A DNA stretch of 42,905 nt, taken from positions 1 through 42,905 of the forward strand of contig JABSQW010000015.1 in NCBI GenBank assembly GCA_013215605.1. The letters run 5' to 3'. The DNA is from Myxococcales bacterium. GTDB lineage: Bacteria > Myxococcota_A > UBA9160 > SMWR01. The position numbers and the translations under genes were made by a program. This document shows, in pieces, positions 15,213 to 23,730 of the stretch. Each line of letters starts with the position of its first letter. The stretch's first letter is position 1. The notes beneath the pieces were generated by a model that worked only from the letters and a program-made list of their open reading frames with translations, was not told the DNA's origin and did not search any database.

Positions 15213-16864
15213 CGTGACCTCCGGTACACGACGACCGACGAGTTCGGCGTGCTTCGATGCCCGCGGAGAGACGGCCCGGCGAGGTAGCGCGGGCCCGTGG
15301 GATCGAGCTCGACGACGAACACCCGGTCGAGCGAACGGCGGCGCTGCTCGAACCAACGCATCACCGCGGAGCCGTGCTTCGTGATTGCCTTGAACCTCGA
15401 GGAGTCGAGCCAGCTCTCCGGAACGTCGGCGTAGACGAACCACTCGGGGTCGGCGGATTCGATCTCGTCGATCATCGTGGACTGCATATCGCCCGCGAGT
15501 ACGTGGTCCTCCATGAGCGGGTACATGTAGACGATGCCGGTGGCACAGCGGATCCGAGCGTAGAAGCAGATCTGGGGCTCCGAGCCAAACACGGCGATCC
15601 GATCGCCGTCGTCCGCGAGTCTGGTGATGAAGTCGGCGATTCGTCGCGACTCCGCGAACGGATTGCGGTAGCCAAACGTCACGCGCGTCATGTGGTCGGG
15701 TGTGATCTCTCGCTGGGCGATGGGATCGGCGAGAACGGTGGCAACCGAGGCGCCTACCACCACAGCGCTCGCGATCGCGGTGCCGGCGGCTCTTCCGGTT
15801 CGCCCCGCGAGCGCCCGCGCGAGCGCGTCGACGACGCCGCCGGCGAGCAGCGACACGGCGGGCAGGACGAGCAGGAAGTAATGGGGTCGGAAATTCAGTC
15901 CCAGCGCCACCGCGGCGACCGAGAAGCCGAGGAAGGCGAGCAGAAAGACCGCGCGCCCGCGCAGATGTGCGTCGAAGCCGATTGCAACGATCCCGAGGGC
16001 GGCGAGGCCGAAGAGCGCCGGCGCCGACCTCCGGACCACGCTCCCGTAGATGCCGAGCAACGAGAAACCGCCCGCGAGATCCATGTGGCCCGTGTACGCC
16101 CACGCATACTCGACGGTCCACAGCCAGAAGGCGTCGAACACGCCGGCAGCGACGAGCAACAGGGCGGTAACGGCGACGGGAGTCGCGACGGCGATCGAGA
16201 AGACGCCGATCGAAGCCGCGATGCGAGCGAACGGAAACGAGTTCCTGAGAGCCGTCCAACCGATCCAGAACGCGCCGAAGACCGCGAAGACCGCACCATG
16301 TTGCTTCAGCAGGATTCCGATCCCGAAGAGCAGCCCCGCCCCCGCGATACTGCGACGGCGATTCGAAGCGCCGTCGCGCAGCAACACGAAAACACCCGCG
16401 AGGACCGGAACCAGGAGGAAGTGCTCGGCGTTCGCGAAGACGCCCTGCACCCCGCGCACGATCGACGTGGACGCGAACACGAGCGCCGCGGCGAAGCCCG
16501 CAAGATCGCCCAGCAATCGCCGGCCGATCGCGAAGACGAGTACGATCGCGAGCGCGTTGACCACGAGCAGTCCTAGGTGAATGCCCTGGGCCGTGTCGCC
16601 AAGACTCGCCATGACCGCTGCGTAGGCGGCGTACATCCCGGGGAGTTTCATGTTGTAGAGCTCTGCGTACGGCGGGACGCTGTCGAGCAACAACTGCCCC
16701 CCGTACGCGTACTCGCCCTCGTCGCGCTGGAGGGGCGCATCGAGGACGCGGCAGCGCAGAGCAGCGGCCAGCAGTATCACGAGCGCCACCCCACCGCGAC
16801 TCCACCGCGCGGCAAGGTCAGAGCTCGCAGTCTCTTGCAGAGTGCCTTCGCTCGTGTCGACCAT
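15209..16864 (-). CDS. GT39/ArnT-like polytopic glycosyltransferase
   Basis: A 551-residue integral membrane protein with roughly a dozen hydrophobic segments between 25 and 400 and a soluble C-terminal domain of about 150 residues. Close to the N-terminus, after the first helix, is QRDEGEYAYGG with D48/E49, the acidic loop motif of GT-C enzymes (PMT, ArnT, GT83), which use polyprenyl-phosphate sugars at the outer face of the inner membrane. A NAEHFLLVPVLAGVF segment is also typical. The donor and acceptor are unknown. It lies 17 bases after a second GT-C gene and overlaps the sulfatase-fold gene by four bases. Confidence 0.8.
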   Translation of the reverse strand: MVDTSEGTLQETASSDLAARWSRGGVALVILLAAALRCRVLDAPLQRDEGEYAYGGQLLLDSVPPYAELYNMKLPGMYAAYAAVMASLGDTAQGIHLGLLVVNALAIVLVFAIGRRLLGDLAGFAAALVFASTSIVRGVQGVFANAEHFLLVPVLAGVFVLLRDGASNRRRSIAGAGLLFGIGILLKQHGAVFAVFGAFWIGWTALRNSFPFARIAASIGVFSIAVATPVAVTALLLVAAGVFDAFWLWTVEYAWAYTGHMDLAGGFSLLGIYGSVVRRSAPALFGLAALGIVAIGFDAHLRGRAVFLLAFLGFSVAAVALGLNFRPHYFLLVLPAVSLLAGGVVDALARALAGRTGRAAGTAIASAVVVGASVATVLADPIAQREITPDHMTRVTFGYRNPFAESRRIADFITRLADDGDRIAVFGSEPQICFYARIRCATGIVYMYPLMEDHVLAGDMQSTMIDEIESADPEWFVYADVPESWLDSSRFKAITKHGSAVMRWFEQRRRSLDRVFVVELDPTGPRYLAGPSLRGHRSTPNSSVVVYRRSR

Positions 16865-16881
16865 CGACGCAGCTGGCCGGA

Positions 16882-18612
16882 TCACCGCAGCCGCCACGCC
16901 CACACCTGCTCGTCGGTGTAGTCCGGCACGCCGAAGCGACGGCGCGCCAGGCGTTCGATCTCCAGCGCAAACTGCGGCTTCGCCGTCGGGTGATCTTCGA
17001 CACGACTGTCGCGGTAGAGCTGCCAAAGCCCGCGCTCCGTTGGTCCCCAGTTCTCTCGATCGGCCTCGCCGTGCACGAAGCGCCAGTACGACTTCACCTC
17101 TCTCTCGAGATCGCGGTGGACGACGAGCACGTCGGCTTCGATCTCCGAGTTCCACGCGGCGGCACTCGACAGATCGACATAGCGGTCGTCTCCTTGCGAG
17201 GCCGGCAGCGTCTCGAACCACCCGAAGACCACGTCCTTTCCGTGCTGTAGTGCGTAGTTGCGGTACAGGAGCACCGCGCGCGACAAGAGCGGCTGCGCTT
17301 CGAGGATGCGATGGGTCCCGGTGTCGCGAGCGAGGTCGGCGTAGAGGCGTGGCGTACCGGGATGCGGAACGTCGAAGGCCTCGACGGGGTGAAGAGCGAG
17401 GTAGGTGTTTCCAAGAGCCGGCGCGCTGACGCGTCCGAAGGCGAGTGGCCCCCACGCGACCGGCGCCACGAGGAATCCCACGCTGGCGAGCGATGAGACG
17501 AGCGCCGTCGCGGGGATGGCCGCACGCTCGACGGCCAGATGAATCCCCCACGTCACCGCGAGGAGGGCGAATGGCAGCGCTGTCAGAAGGTAGCGGCTCC
17601 ACGCGTACTCCGATCCATACGGCCGTGTGAACGCGAGCATCGCCAAGGGGCCGAGCAGTGCGGCCGCGAGCAGACCGGAGGTCTCGCGGTGACCACGGCG
17701 GAACGACCCGACCAGACTCGCGGGTGCTCCGATCCCACAGACCACGGCGGGAATGGCGCCGCCGAACAGAAGGAGCGCAACGCCGGAGACGGTCGCGGGT
17801 CGCCAGGTGGCATTGTTGGCGACGCGACCGGCGAACTCCTGCAGCCCGTCCCATGCGGGCGAGTAGAGGAGCGCGCAGATCAGGGCGCCCGCGCCGAAGG
17901 CCGCCGCCGCTGGAACGACGCCGCCACTGCGCGCTCCCGCCGTCGATCGCTCCGCCGCTCCCGCCGCGATCGCGTACACCCCCATCGCGAGCGAGAAGCC
18001 CGCGCCGGACAGGTGCACCCACGGCAGCACGCCAGCACACACGGCCACGGCACTCCACCACGGCCACGCCGAGCCGCCGCGCCTCTGCGCCTGCGTGGCG
18101 CGGTGGAGTACGCCAACGAGCAGAGCGGCGATCAAGACGAGAAGAGCGTAGCCGCGCCCGAAGCGCGAGTAGAAGAGATGGGCGGGACTCACAGCGAGTG
18201 CGAGAGTTGCGAGGGCCGCCGGTCCGTCGCCCACGAGCCGCCGACCCACCGCGAACAGCAACGCAAGAGTAAGCACACCCGCGGCCACCGAGACGGCGCG
18301 CATGGAGACCACGCCCGGACCGAGCAGAGCGATGGACAGATTCTGCACGAGGGGCAGAGCGGCGTGCGAACCGTGGGCGTCGAACGTCGCGATCAGCGAA
18401 GAGAGTCCCTCTTCGACGCTATAGCGCGTGTGATACTCGTCGTCGAAGAGCGGCGTCGCGCCGACTCCGCGAACCCGCAGCACCGCACCCAGTACCACCG
18501 ACGCCCACGCGACCACGGCCCAGCGTGTCGTTTCTCGGCTGGCCCGGGGTTCGCCTGACGCGCCTCGGAGATCCGCAGTGGACACCCGCGCCTCGGCGCG
18601 GCTCTCGCTCAT
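16882..18612 (-). CDS. GT39-like polytopic glycosyltransferase (first gene of operon)
   Basis: A 576-residue membrane protein of the same GT-C type as its downstream neighbour but not a close copy. After a helix at 31-44 comes the acidic loop PLFDDEYHTRYS (D57, D58, E59), then SRFGRGYALLVLIAALLVG and about ten further hydrophobic stretches. The soluble C-terminal domain (about 400-576) is hydrophilic and ends in DYTDEQVWAWRLR. By family it should move a lipid-linked sugar onto a periplasmic acceptor. The ATG at 18612 is preferred; a TTG at 18627 adds five residues. It starts 123 bases from the divergent luciferase-like gene. Confidence 0.78.
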   Translation of the reverse strand: MSESRAEARVSTADLRGASGEPRASRETTRWAVVAWASVVLGAVLRVRGVGATPLFDDEYHTRYSVEEGLSSLIATFDAHGSHAALPLVQNLSIALLGPGVVSMRAVSVAAGVLTLALLFAVGRRLVGDGPAALATLALAVSPAHLFYSRFGRGYALLVLIAALLVGVLHRATQAQRRGGSAWPWWSAVAVCAGVLPWVHLSGAGFSLAMGVYAIAAGAAERSTAGARSGGVVPAAAAFGAGALICALLYSPAWDGLQEFAGRVANNATWRPATVSGVALLLFGGAIPAVVCGIGAPASLVGSFRRGHRETSGLLAAALLGPLAMLAFTRPYGSEYAWSRYLLTALPFALLAVTWGIHLAVERAAIPATALVSSLASVGFLVAPVAWGPLAFGRVSAPALGNTYLALHPVEAFDVPHPGTPRLYADLARDTGTHRILEAQPLLSRAVLLYRNYALQHGKDVVFGWFETLPASQGDDRYVDLSSAAAWNSEIEADVLVVHRDLEREVKSYWRFVHGEADRENWGPTERGLWQLYRDSRVEDHPTAKPQFALEIERLARRRFGVPDYTDEQVWAWRLR

Positions 18613-18735
18613 GGGGTCATCATACAACGAGGTTTACGTGCCGGCGAAGGCAATGCGTGCATTTGACGTGGACAGGCCGGCGGAATTCCACGACGATGAT
18701 CGATCGTCGATCGCCCCGCCATCGGAAACGCCGCA

Positions 18736-19617
18736 ATGAAGATCGGTATGAACCTCCCCGTCATGGAACCCGGCCTCGACCGCGGCGTCCTGCTCGAGTG
18801 GATCCGACGGATCGACGAGGGGCCCTTCTCGAGCGTGGCCCTCGGTGAGCGCATCGCTTTCACCAACCCCGAGGTACTGACCACTCTCGCAGCATGTGCA
18901 GCCGTCACGCAGCGCGTGCGAATCGTGAGCACCGTCGTGGTCCTGCCCATTCACGACCCAGTGCTCCTCGCGAAGCAACTCGCGACGATCGACGTACTGA
19001 GCGATGGGCGACTCTCGGTGGGCGTCGGCATCGGTGGGCGCGAGGAGGACTATCGCTCCGTGAGCGCCGACCTCTCGATGAAGCGAAACGCGGCGTTGCC
19101 CGGCCTCGTCGATACGCTGCGGCGGGTGTGGGCGGGCGAGAGGGTCGTCGACACCCTCGAGCCGGTGGGCCCCGAACCGGTGCAACCCGGCGGACCCGAG
19201 GTGCTCGCCGGCGCGCTCGGTCCGAAGGCGGTGACGATGGCGGCCAGCTGGGCCGACGGGATCTGTGGATTCGACTGGGGCCCGTCTCTCGAGGGGATCG
19301 AGTCGACGTTCTCGCGGGCTCGCGACGCGTGGAAGCAGGTGGGCCGCGAAGAAGCCCCGCGACTGATCACGAGCTTCTGGTTCGCGCTTGGAGAAGCCGC
19401 GCGCGATCAGGTATCGAGCCACCTTCGGCGCTACATGAACTACATGGACGCCGACGTGGTCGAAGACCTGCTCCCGACCACGGGCTTCGCCGGCTCGGGG
19501 GCCGAGCTCGTGAGCCTGTTGGCGCGGGTCGAAGACCTCGGCGCCGACGAAGTGCTCCTCACGCCTACGAACGCGTCGCCCGACGAGGTGTCGCGCGTAG
19601 CGGACCTGATCGGCTGA
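18736..19617 (+). CDS. LLM-class flavin/F420-dependent oxidoreductase
   Basis: A 293-residue luciferase-like TIM-barrel protein. The opening MKIGMNLPVMEPG, the strand TQRVRIVSTVVVLPIHDPVLLAKQLATIDVLSDGRL pattern (read in two parts, about 57-92), and VGVGIGGREEDYRSV near 95-109 are standard for the superfamily. It is short, lacking part of the insertion of longer members. The cofactor (FMN or F420) and substrate are unknown. It stands opposite to the glycosyltransferase operon and converges on the ABM gene with only 12 bases between ends. Confidence 0.83.
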   Translation: MKIGMNLPVMEPGLDRGVLLEWIRRIDEGPFSSVALGERIAFTNPEVLTTLAACAAVTQRVRIVSTVVVLPIHDPVLLAKQLATIDVLSDGRLSVGVGIGGREEDYRSVSADLSMKRNAALPGLVDTLRRVWAGERVVDTLEPVGPEPVQPGGPEVLAGALGPKAVTMAASWADGICGFDWGPSLEGIESTFSRARDAWKQVGREEAPRLITSFWFALGEAARDQVSSHLRRYMNYMDADVVEDLLPTTGFAGSGAELVSLLARVEDLGADEVLLTPTNASPDEVSRVADLIG

Positions 19618-19629
19618 CCCGCGGTCCCG

Positions 19630-19974
19630 TCACTTCGCCGTGAAGAAATCCGCGCGGGGTGTACCGCTTTGATCGTAGACCGGCTCCTTCAGGTCGTTGC
19701 GGTACTTCGAGACGTCGATACCTCGGATCTCGTGCGCCCCGATCGTCTCGCGCATCGCGAGGTAGTGGGGGCCCGCGAAGTGGGCGGATAGCGCTGCCTC
19801 ACCCGACCAACGCTCGAACACGTAGATGCGCCCTTCGACGAGCGGATCCGCGCACCACACGTAGTCCATGCAACCCTCCTGCGCGCGCGTGGCCTCCATG
19901 TGGAGCCGACCGGCTTCGATTGCAGCGTCGCGCTTCTCGGGATTCACGTCGATGGTTCCGGCGATCAGGATCAT
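19630..19974 (-). CDS. Antibiotic biosynthesis monooxygenase (ABM) domain protein
   Basis: A 114-residue ABM-fold protein (ferredoxin-like alpha/beta). The usual landmarks are present: MILIAGTIDVNPEKRDAAIEA, then a C-terminal part of the core with EGCMDYVWCADP, IYVFERWSGEAALSAHFAGPHY. Family members are cofactor-free monooxygenases, heme-degrading enzymes or small-molecule sensors. It starts three bases after the SnoaL-like gene, with its GAGGAG ribosome site inside or next to that gene's end, so the two are almost certainly translated together. Confidence 0.82.
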   Translation of the reverse strand: MILIAGTIDVNPEKRDAAIEAGRLHMEATRAQEGCMDYVWCADPLVEGRIYVFERWSGEAALSAHFAGPHYLAMRETIGAHEIRGIDVSKYRNDLKEPVYDQSGTPRADFFTAK

Positions 19975-19977
19975 GGA

Positions 19978-20421
19978 TCACTCCTCTTCGGTGGCCGCGT
20001 TGAACGTCGCGCCCAGATCGGGTGGGCCCATATACAGCGCCTCGAACGTGCGATTCGCGAACCGCCAGACGCCATCCCCGCAGCAGTACTCGTCGCGGTA
20101 GAGCCCGAGCGAGTAGAGGGCGCTCCCGTCGACACCCTGACCGACCTCCGTAATCGTCCAGCCACCTCGCGCCGTATCTCCGTCGACCTCGATGTGGCCT
20201 CCGTGCAGCAGCTGCGCGATGAACGGAAAGCCCGCGATGAGCTTCTTCCAGAGCGCCACGATGTCGTCGCGGCCCGTCGCGTGATTTCCAATGATGTGCC
20301 ACTGCGCGTCTTCCGCCCAGGTCTCAGCGAAGCGCGCCTCGTTCCGCCGCGTCACGGCCTCCGAGTAGCGCGCCACCAGATTCCGAATCGCGAATTCACT
20401 CGCGACATCTCCGACTTTCAC
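19978..20421 (-). CDS. SnoaL-like (SnoaL_4 type) NTF2-fold protein
   Basis: A 147-residue NTF2-like protein. The helix IRNLVARYSEAVTRRNEARFAETWAEDA followed by WHIIGNHATGRDDIVALWKK is the classic SnoaL_4 start; the end has YRDEYCCGDGVWRFANRTFEALYMG. The fold is shared by polyketide cyclases, dehydratases and the small subunit of ring-hydroxylating dioxygenases, so the reaction is open. The GTG at 20421 is chosen for GAGGAGG a few bases upstream; upstream frame sequence overlaps the neighbour and looks non-coding. It lies 28 bases after the third luciferase-like gene and before ABM in a likely three-gene operon. Confidence 0.8.
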   Translation of the reverse strand: MKVGDVASEFAIRNLVARYSEAVTRRNEARFAETWAEDAQWHIIGNHATGRDDIVALWKKLIAGFPFIAQLLHGGHIEVDGDTARGGWTITEVGQGVDGSALYSLGLYRDEYCCGDGVWRFANRTFEALYMGPPDLGATFNAATEEE

Positions 20422-20449
20422 GTTGCCTCCTCGCCTTCGGCAACGCCGG

Positions 20450-21442
20450 TCAGGCGCCCGCCAGTTTCGCGACCACCGGGGCGAACACATCGATGGCGTC
20501 GTCGCCCACGGTGACGTAGTGGATGCCGTACACCTCGCGGCGGCGCTCGAGCTCCGCGCAGATGCCGTCGACGCTTCCGATCAGCGCGTGGGGAAAGGCG
20601 AGCATCTCGTCGCGGCCGAGCCCAAAGGCCTTCCCCATCCCCTCGGCGGTCACTTCCGGTGCGTCGGTCACGACAGTGAAGTACGCGCCGATCTCGAGCT
20701 CGATTTCGTCGAAGCGATCGCCCGCACCCTCGCGCACCCAGCCGAGCTTGCGACTCGTCTCCTCGGCCGTCGACAGTGCGATCCCCTCCGGACCGATCTG
20801 TCCCGAACGGTTGTTGAAGTTGAAGCTCACGATGTCGGCACGCGCTCCGGCCAGGCGCAGTACGCGCGGACTTCCGCCGCCGATCATGATCGGCGGATGC
20901 GGGCGTTGTACGGGCTTCGGAACACCTTCGTACTCGCGCGCGTGCACGTGATCTCCGCGAATCTCGAGCTCGCCTTCCTGCATGTGGGCCTGCACGAAGT
21001 CGAGCACTTCCGTGAGCCGGTCGATGCGCGTGCCGGGCGGATCGAAGTCGAGACCGATGGCCTCGTACTCGTCGCGCAGCCAGCCCGCGCCGAGTCCCAG
21101 CTCGAGGCGCCCGTCGGAGAGCAGATCGAGCGTCGCTGCCTCCTTGGCGAGCATCGCGGGGTGTCGGTAGTCGACGCAGAAGACGCGACTGCCGATGCGC
21201 AGGGTGGAAGTCGCCTCCGCGGCCATCGCCATCGCGGGCACGGCCGCGAGCGCCTGAATGGGATGGCGGCTCCGCTCGATCGCCGGTCCCGGGCCAATGA
21301 TGTGATCCGCGAGGTGCAGGGCCGAATAGCCGAGCGCTTCGACGCGAACGGCACGCTCCCTCCACTCGCTGGCCGAGCTCGCGTTGAACGACTGGACCGC
21401 GAAGCGGAACGGTCGGCGACGCGGCGGATCGACATCGTGCAT
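20450..21442 (-). CDS. LLM-class F420-dependent oxidoreductase (TIGR03621-like)
   Basis: A 330-residue luciferase-like protein matching the F420-dependent MSMEG_2516-type subfamily. It opens with RRPFRFAVQSFNASSASEW, then RVEALGYSALHLADHI, RIGSRVFCVDYRHPAMLAKEAATLDLLSDGRLELGLGAGW (read in parts, about 85-125) and HPPIMIGGGSPRVLRLAG. The predicted role is a hydride transfer on an unknown substrate. The ATG at 21442 is preferred with GGAG seven bases upstream; an ATG at 21541 would add 33 residues that run into the divergent promoter region. It is the first gene of an operon with the SnoaL-like and ABM genes. Confidence 0.87.
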   Translation of the reverse strand: MHDVDPPRRRPFRFAVQSFNASSASEWRERAVRVEALGYSALHLADHIIGPGPAIERSRHPIQALAAVPAMAMAAEATSTLRIGSRVFCVDYRHPAMLAKEAATLDLLSDGRLELGLGAGWLRDEYEAIGLDFDPPGTRIDRLTEVLDFVQAHMQEGELEIRGDHVHAREYEGVPKPVQRPHPPIMIGGGSPRVLRLAGARADIVSFNFNNRSGQIGPEGIALSTAEETSRKLGWVREGAGDRFDEIELEIGAYFTVVTDAPEVTAEGMGKAFGLGRDEMLAFPHALIGSVDGICAELERRREVYGIHYVTVGDDAIDVFAPVVAKLAGA

Positions 21443-21495
21443 CGTGAAACTCCATTTCAGGGGTTTCGAGTGTAGACCGATCCGGGACGGGACCG

Positions 21496-21504
21496 TGGTA
21501 AAAT
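21496..21504 (+). promoter_or_regulatory. Extended -10 promoter for the Rieske oxygenase gene
   Basis: TGGTAAAAT at 21496-21504 is an extended -10 element (TG, one base, then TAAAAT). No -35 of quality is seen at the expected distance, which is normal for extended -10 promoters. It would give a leader of about 35 bases containing GAGGAG at 21533-21538. Confidence 0.4.
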
Positions 21505-21543
21505 CGCGGCCTGTTCCACTTCGCCCAGGCTCGAGGAGCATCG

Positions 21544-22929
21544 ATGAGATCGTCTACAACGCAACGCCAGGCCCCTCGCGTGCCCGGCCGCAGTGTACAA
21601 GAACTCCTTGACGCGGAACGCGTCGCGATTCCGCCGGCGCTCCGGGAGACTGCGGCCGATGACGTCGGGTGCACGGACGTCAAGGTCGAGTGCTTCACTT
21701 CGCAAGCATTCTTCGACCTCGAGATGGAGCGGATGTGGCCGCGGGTCTGGCAGATGGCATGCCGGGTCGAAGAAATTCCCCGGGTCGGCGATCACGTCGT
21801 CTACGAGATCGGTCGGTACTCGCTCCTGATCGCGCGCAGTGCACCCGATCGCATCCAGGCGTTCCACAACGCCTGCCTCCACCGCGGCCGGATCCTCCGC
21901 AGCCAATCGGGCAACGTGCAGTCGTTTCGCTGTCCGTTCCACGGCTTCGAGTGGACGCTCGACGGTCGGCTCGCCGACGTTCCGTGTCGCTGGGACTTCC
22001 CGGACATCGTCGACGAGGAGTGGAGCCTCCCGGAAGCGCGCGTGGACACGTGGGGGGGCTTCGTCTTCGTCAACATGGACGAGGACGCGGAGCCCCTCGA
22101 TGCGTACCTTGCGGAGATTCCCGAGCACTTTCGCGAGTGGGCGCTCGAGGACCGCCACAAGGTCCTCCACGTCGCCAAAGTCATCGAGGCGAACTGGAAG
22201 GTCGTACTCGAAGCGTTCGTCGAGTCGCACCACGTGCTCGCCACCCACCCACAGATCATGCCCTCGACGGGCGACACCAACACGCAATACGACGTGAGCG
22301 CCGACCGACCGCACACGAACCGCATGATCACCGCGATGGCCGTCGCGAGCCCGACGCTCGGCGACGACTACCCCGAGCAGAAGATCGTCGACGCCATGCT
22401 GGGGGGCTCGTCGCGAGTGGCGGCGGGACGGACGGGGCTAGTCGTGCCTGAAGGACAGACCGCGCGGTCGTTCATGGCGGATCTGGCCCGCGGCGCACAG
22501 CAGGCCGCTTCCGGCCTCGACCTCTCCCACGCCACCGACTCGGAGATGCTCGACGCCATCGAGTACTACGTCTTCCCCAACTTCTGTCCGTGGGGGGGCT
22601 ACCAGCGCAATATCATGTATCGGTTCCGTCCCGTCGGCTGCGATCCCGAGCGCACGCTCATGGAGGCGATGTTTCTCGTGCTGCCTCCGGCAGACGGCGA
22701 TCGCCCGCCGCCCTCGCCCATGAAGCTCCTGGAGACCGACGAGAAGTGGTCGAGCGTGCCCGAGCTCGGCATCCTGGGCCCGGTGTTCGACCAGGACATG
22801 TCGAATCTCTCGATGGTGCAGAAGGGGCTGCGCGCCACGCGCAAGCCGACCGTAACGCTCGCCCGCTACCAGGAGAGCCGCATTCGGCACCTCCACGCGA
22901 CGCTCGATCGGTACGTGTCCAATCCCTAG
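21544..22929 (+). CDS. Rieske non-heme iron oxygenase, alpha subunit
   Basis: A 461-residue aromatic ring-hydroxylating oxygenase-type large subunit. The Rieske [2Fe-2S] motif is C111-L-H113 and C130-P-F-H133. The catalytic domain begins near 200 and has NWKVVLEAFVESHHVLATHP: H230 and H235 should bind mononuclear iron and E227 replaces the usual bridging aspartate. The YPVF-type end region has FDQDMSNL, a candidate for the third iron ligand. No small subunit, ferredoxin or reductase lies nearby, so electrons must come from elsewhere. The substrate is unknown; steroid, terpenoid and aromatic substrates are all possible. The ATG at 21544 follows GAGGAG. It converges with the ThuA-like gene (16 bases). 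Confidence 0.9.
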   Translation: MRSSTTQRQAPRVPGRSVQELLDAERVAIPPALRETAADDVGCTDVKVECFTSQAFFDLEMERMWPRVWQMACRVEEIPRVGDHVVYEIGRYSLLIARSAPDRIQAFHNACLHRGRILRSQSGNVQSFRCPFHGFEWTLDGRLADVPCRWDFPDIVDEEWSLPEARVDTWGGFVFVNMDEDAEPLDAYLAEIPEHFREWALEDRHKVLHVAKVIEANWKVVLEAFVESHHVLATHPQIMPSTGDTNTQYDVSADRPHTNRMITAMAVASPTLGDDYPEQKIVDAMLGGSSRVAAGRTGLVVPEGQTARSFMADLARGAQQAASGLDLSHATDSEMLDAIEYYVFPNFCPWGGYQRNIMYRFRPVGCDPERTLMEAMFLVLPPADGDRPPPSPMKLLETDEKWSSVPELGILGPVFDQDMSNLSMVQKGLRATRKPTVTLARYQESRIRHLHATLDRYVSNP

Positions 22930-22945
22930 CCGATCGGGGGCGGTA

Positions 22946-23686
22946 TCAGACCGCTTCGAGTCCACCCTTCGCCCAGCGCAAGCCGCGCCGCAGCAGCTCG
23001 TAGTAGACGTCGGTCTCCCAAGCGCCGCGTTCGACGCGCGGATAGATGTCCATCAGCGGGCGCATGTCGTACGGACCGCGGCAGTGACCGAGCGTGAGGT
23101 AGAGGACCTCCCCCTTCCCCACCGGGTGGAGGTACTCGACGACGCGCGGCTCGTCGTCGGGCCAGTCGCGCTCCTCGAAGCCGTCGGCGTCGCCAGTGAA
23201 ACGCGTCGCGAGCAGCGGCTCGATCTCGCCGTGGTACTCGCAGAGGTAGAGCTCATCTTCCACTTCGAACGTGTCGATGCCTTTGACGAGCGGGTGGTCA
23301 GGTCGGCAGTTCGTCACGCTGAACGGTGCGATCGGCGGATGTGCGATGAATTGACTACCGAGCGTCTTCATCAGCGTGGCGTTCATGCGCGGCGACGCCA
23401 CTCGCCCGTCGTCCATGAACGAAAACACCGAGTTGGTGCCGTGGAGCGCGAACCAGCGCTTTCCGCTCGCGACGAACTCCGCGAGGGCGTCCTCCTCGGC
23501 TCGGGTGAGCCTCAAGTCGCAGGTGTAGGTCACCAGAAAGTCGGCGCCGGCCATGGCGTCGACGTCGCGGAAGTCCTCGGCCACGCGCGTGCGCACGTCC
23601 GCGTGCTCGCCGAGGAGGCGCAGCACCTCGACGCGAGCAAAGTCCATGTCGTGCCACTTTCCGCCGCAGACGAAATAGGCGTTCAC
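22946..23686 (-). CDS. ThuA-like domain protein
   Basis: A 246-residue protein of the trehalose-utilisation ThuA-like family, a class I glutamine-amidotransferase-like fold. Visible marks: AYFVCGGKWHDMDFA at the start, ADFLVTYTCDLRLTRAEEDAL, GKRWFALHGTNSVF (the ALHG turn sits where amidotransferases have the nucleophile elbow), HPLVKGIDTFEVEDELY, and GKGEVLYLTLGHCRGPYD. Some members are keto-sugar or glycoside-modifying enzymes, but the function is not generally known. The GTG at 23686 lacks a good ribosome site, so the start is uncertain; it lies 44 bases after the SDR on the same strand. Confidence 0.8.
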   Translation of the reverse strand: MNAYFVCGGKWHDMDFARVEVLRLLGEHADVRTRVAEDFRDVDAMAGADFLVTYTCDLRLTRAEEDALAEFVASGKRWFALHGTNSVFSFMDDGRVASPRMNATLMKTLGSQFIAHPPIAPFSVTNCRPDHPLVKGIDTFEVEDELYLCEYHGEIEPLLATRFTGDADGFEERDWPDDEPRVVEYLHPVGKGEVLYLTLGHCRGPYDMRPLMDIYPRVERGAWETDVYYELLRRGLRWAKGGLEAV

Positions 23687-23730
23687 CGGGCCGCTGACCG
23701 CGGGGGCGCCCGCGTTCGAAGAACTCGCGT

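Noticed and set aside
15213-16805. Extension of the sulfatase frame to a 976-residue open frame
   Set aside because: It overlaps the GT39-like gene in another frame, is arginine-rich without membrane segments or domains, and the GTG at 15212 gives a normal lipoprotein signal and a 4-base overlap typical of coupled genes.
16865-18067. N-terminal extension of the second glycosyltransferase frame
   Set aside because: It lies antiparallel or out of frame with the first glycosyltransferase and lacks GT-C character; the ATG at 16864 has a clear neighbour spacing.
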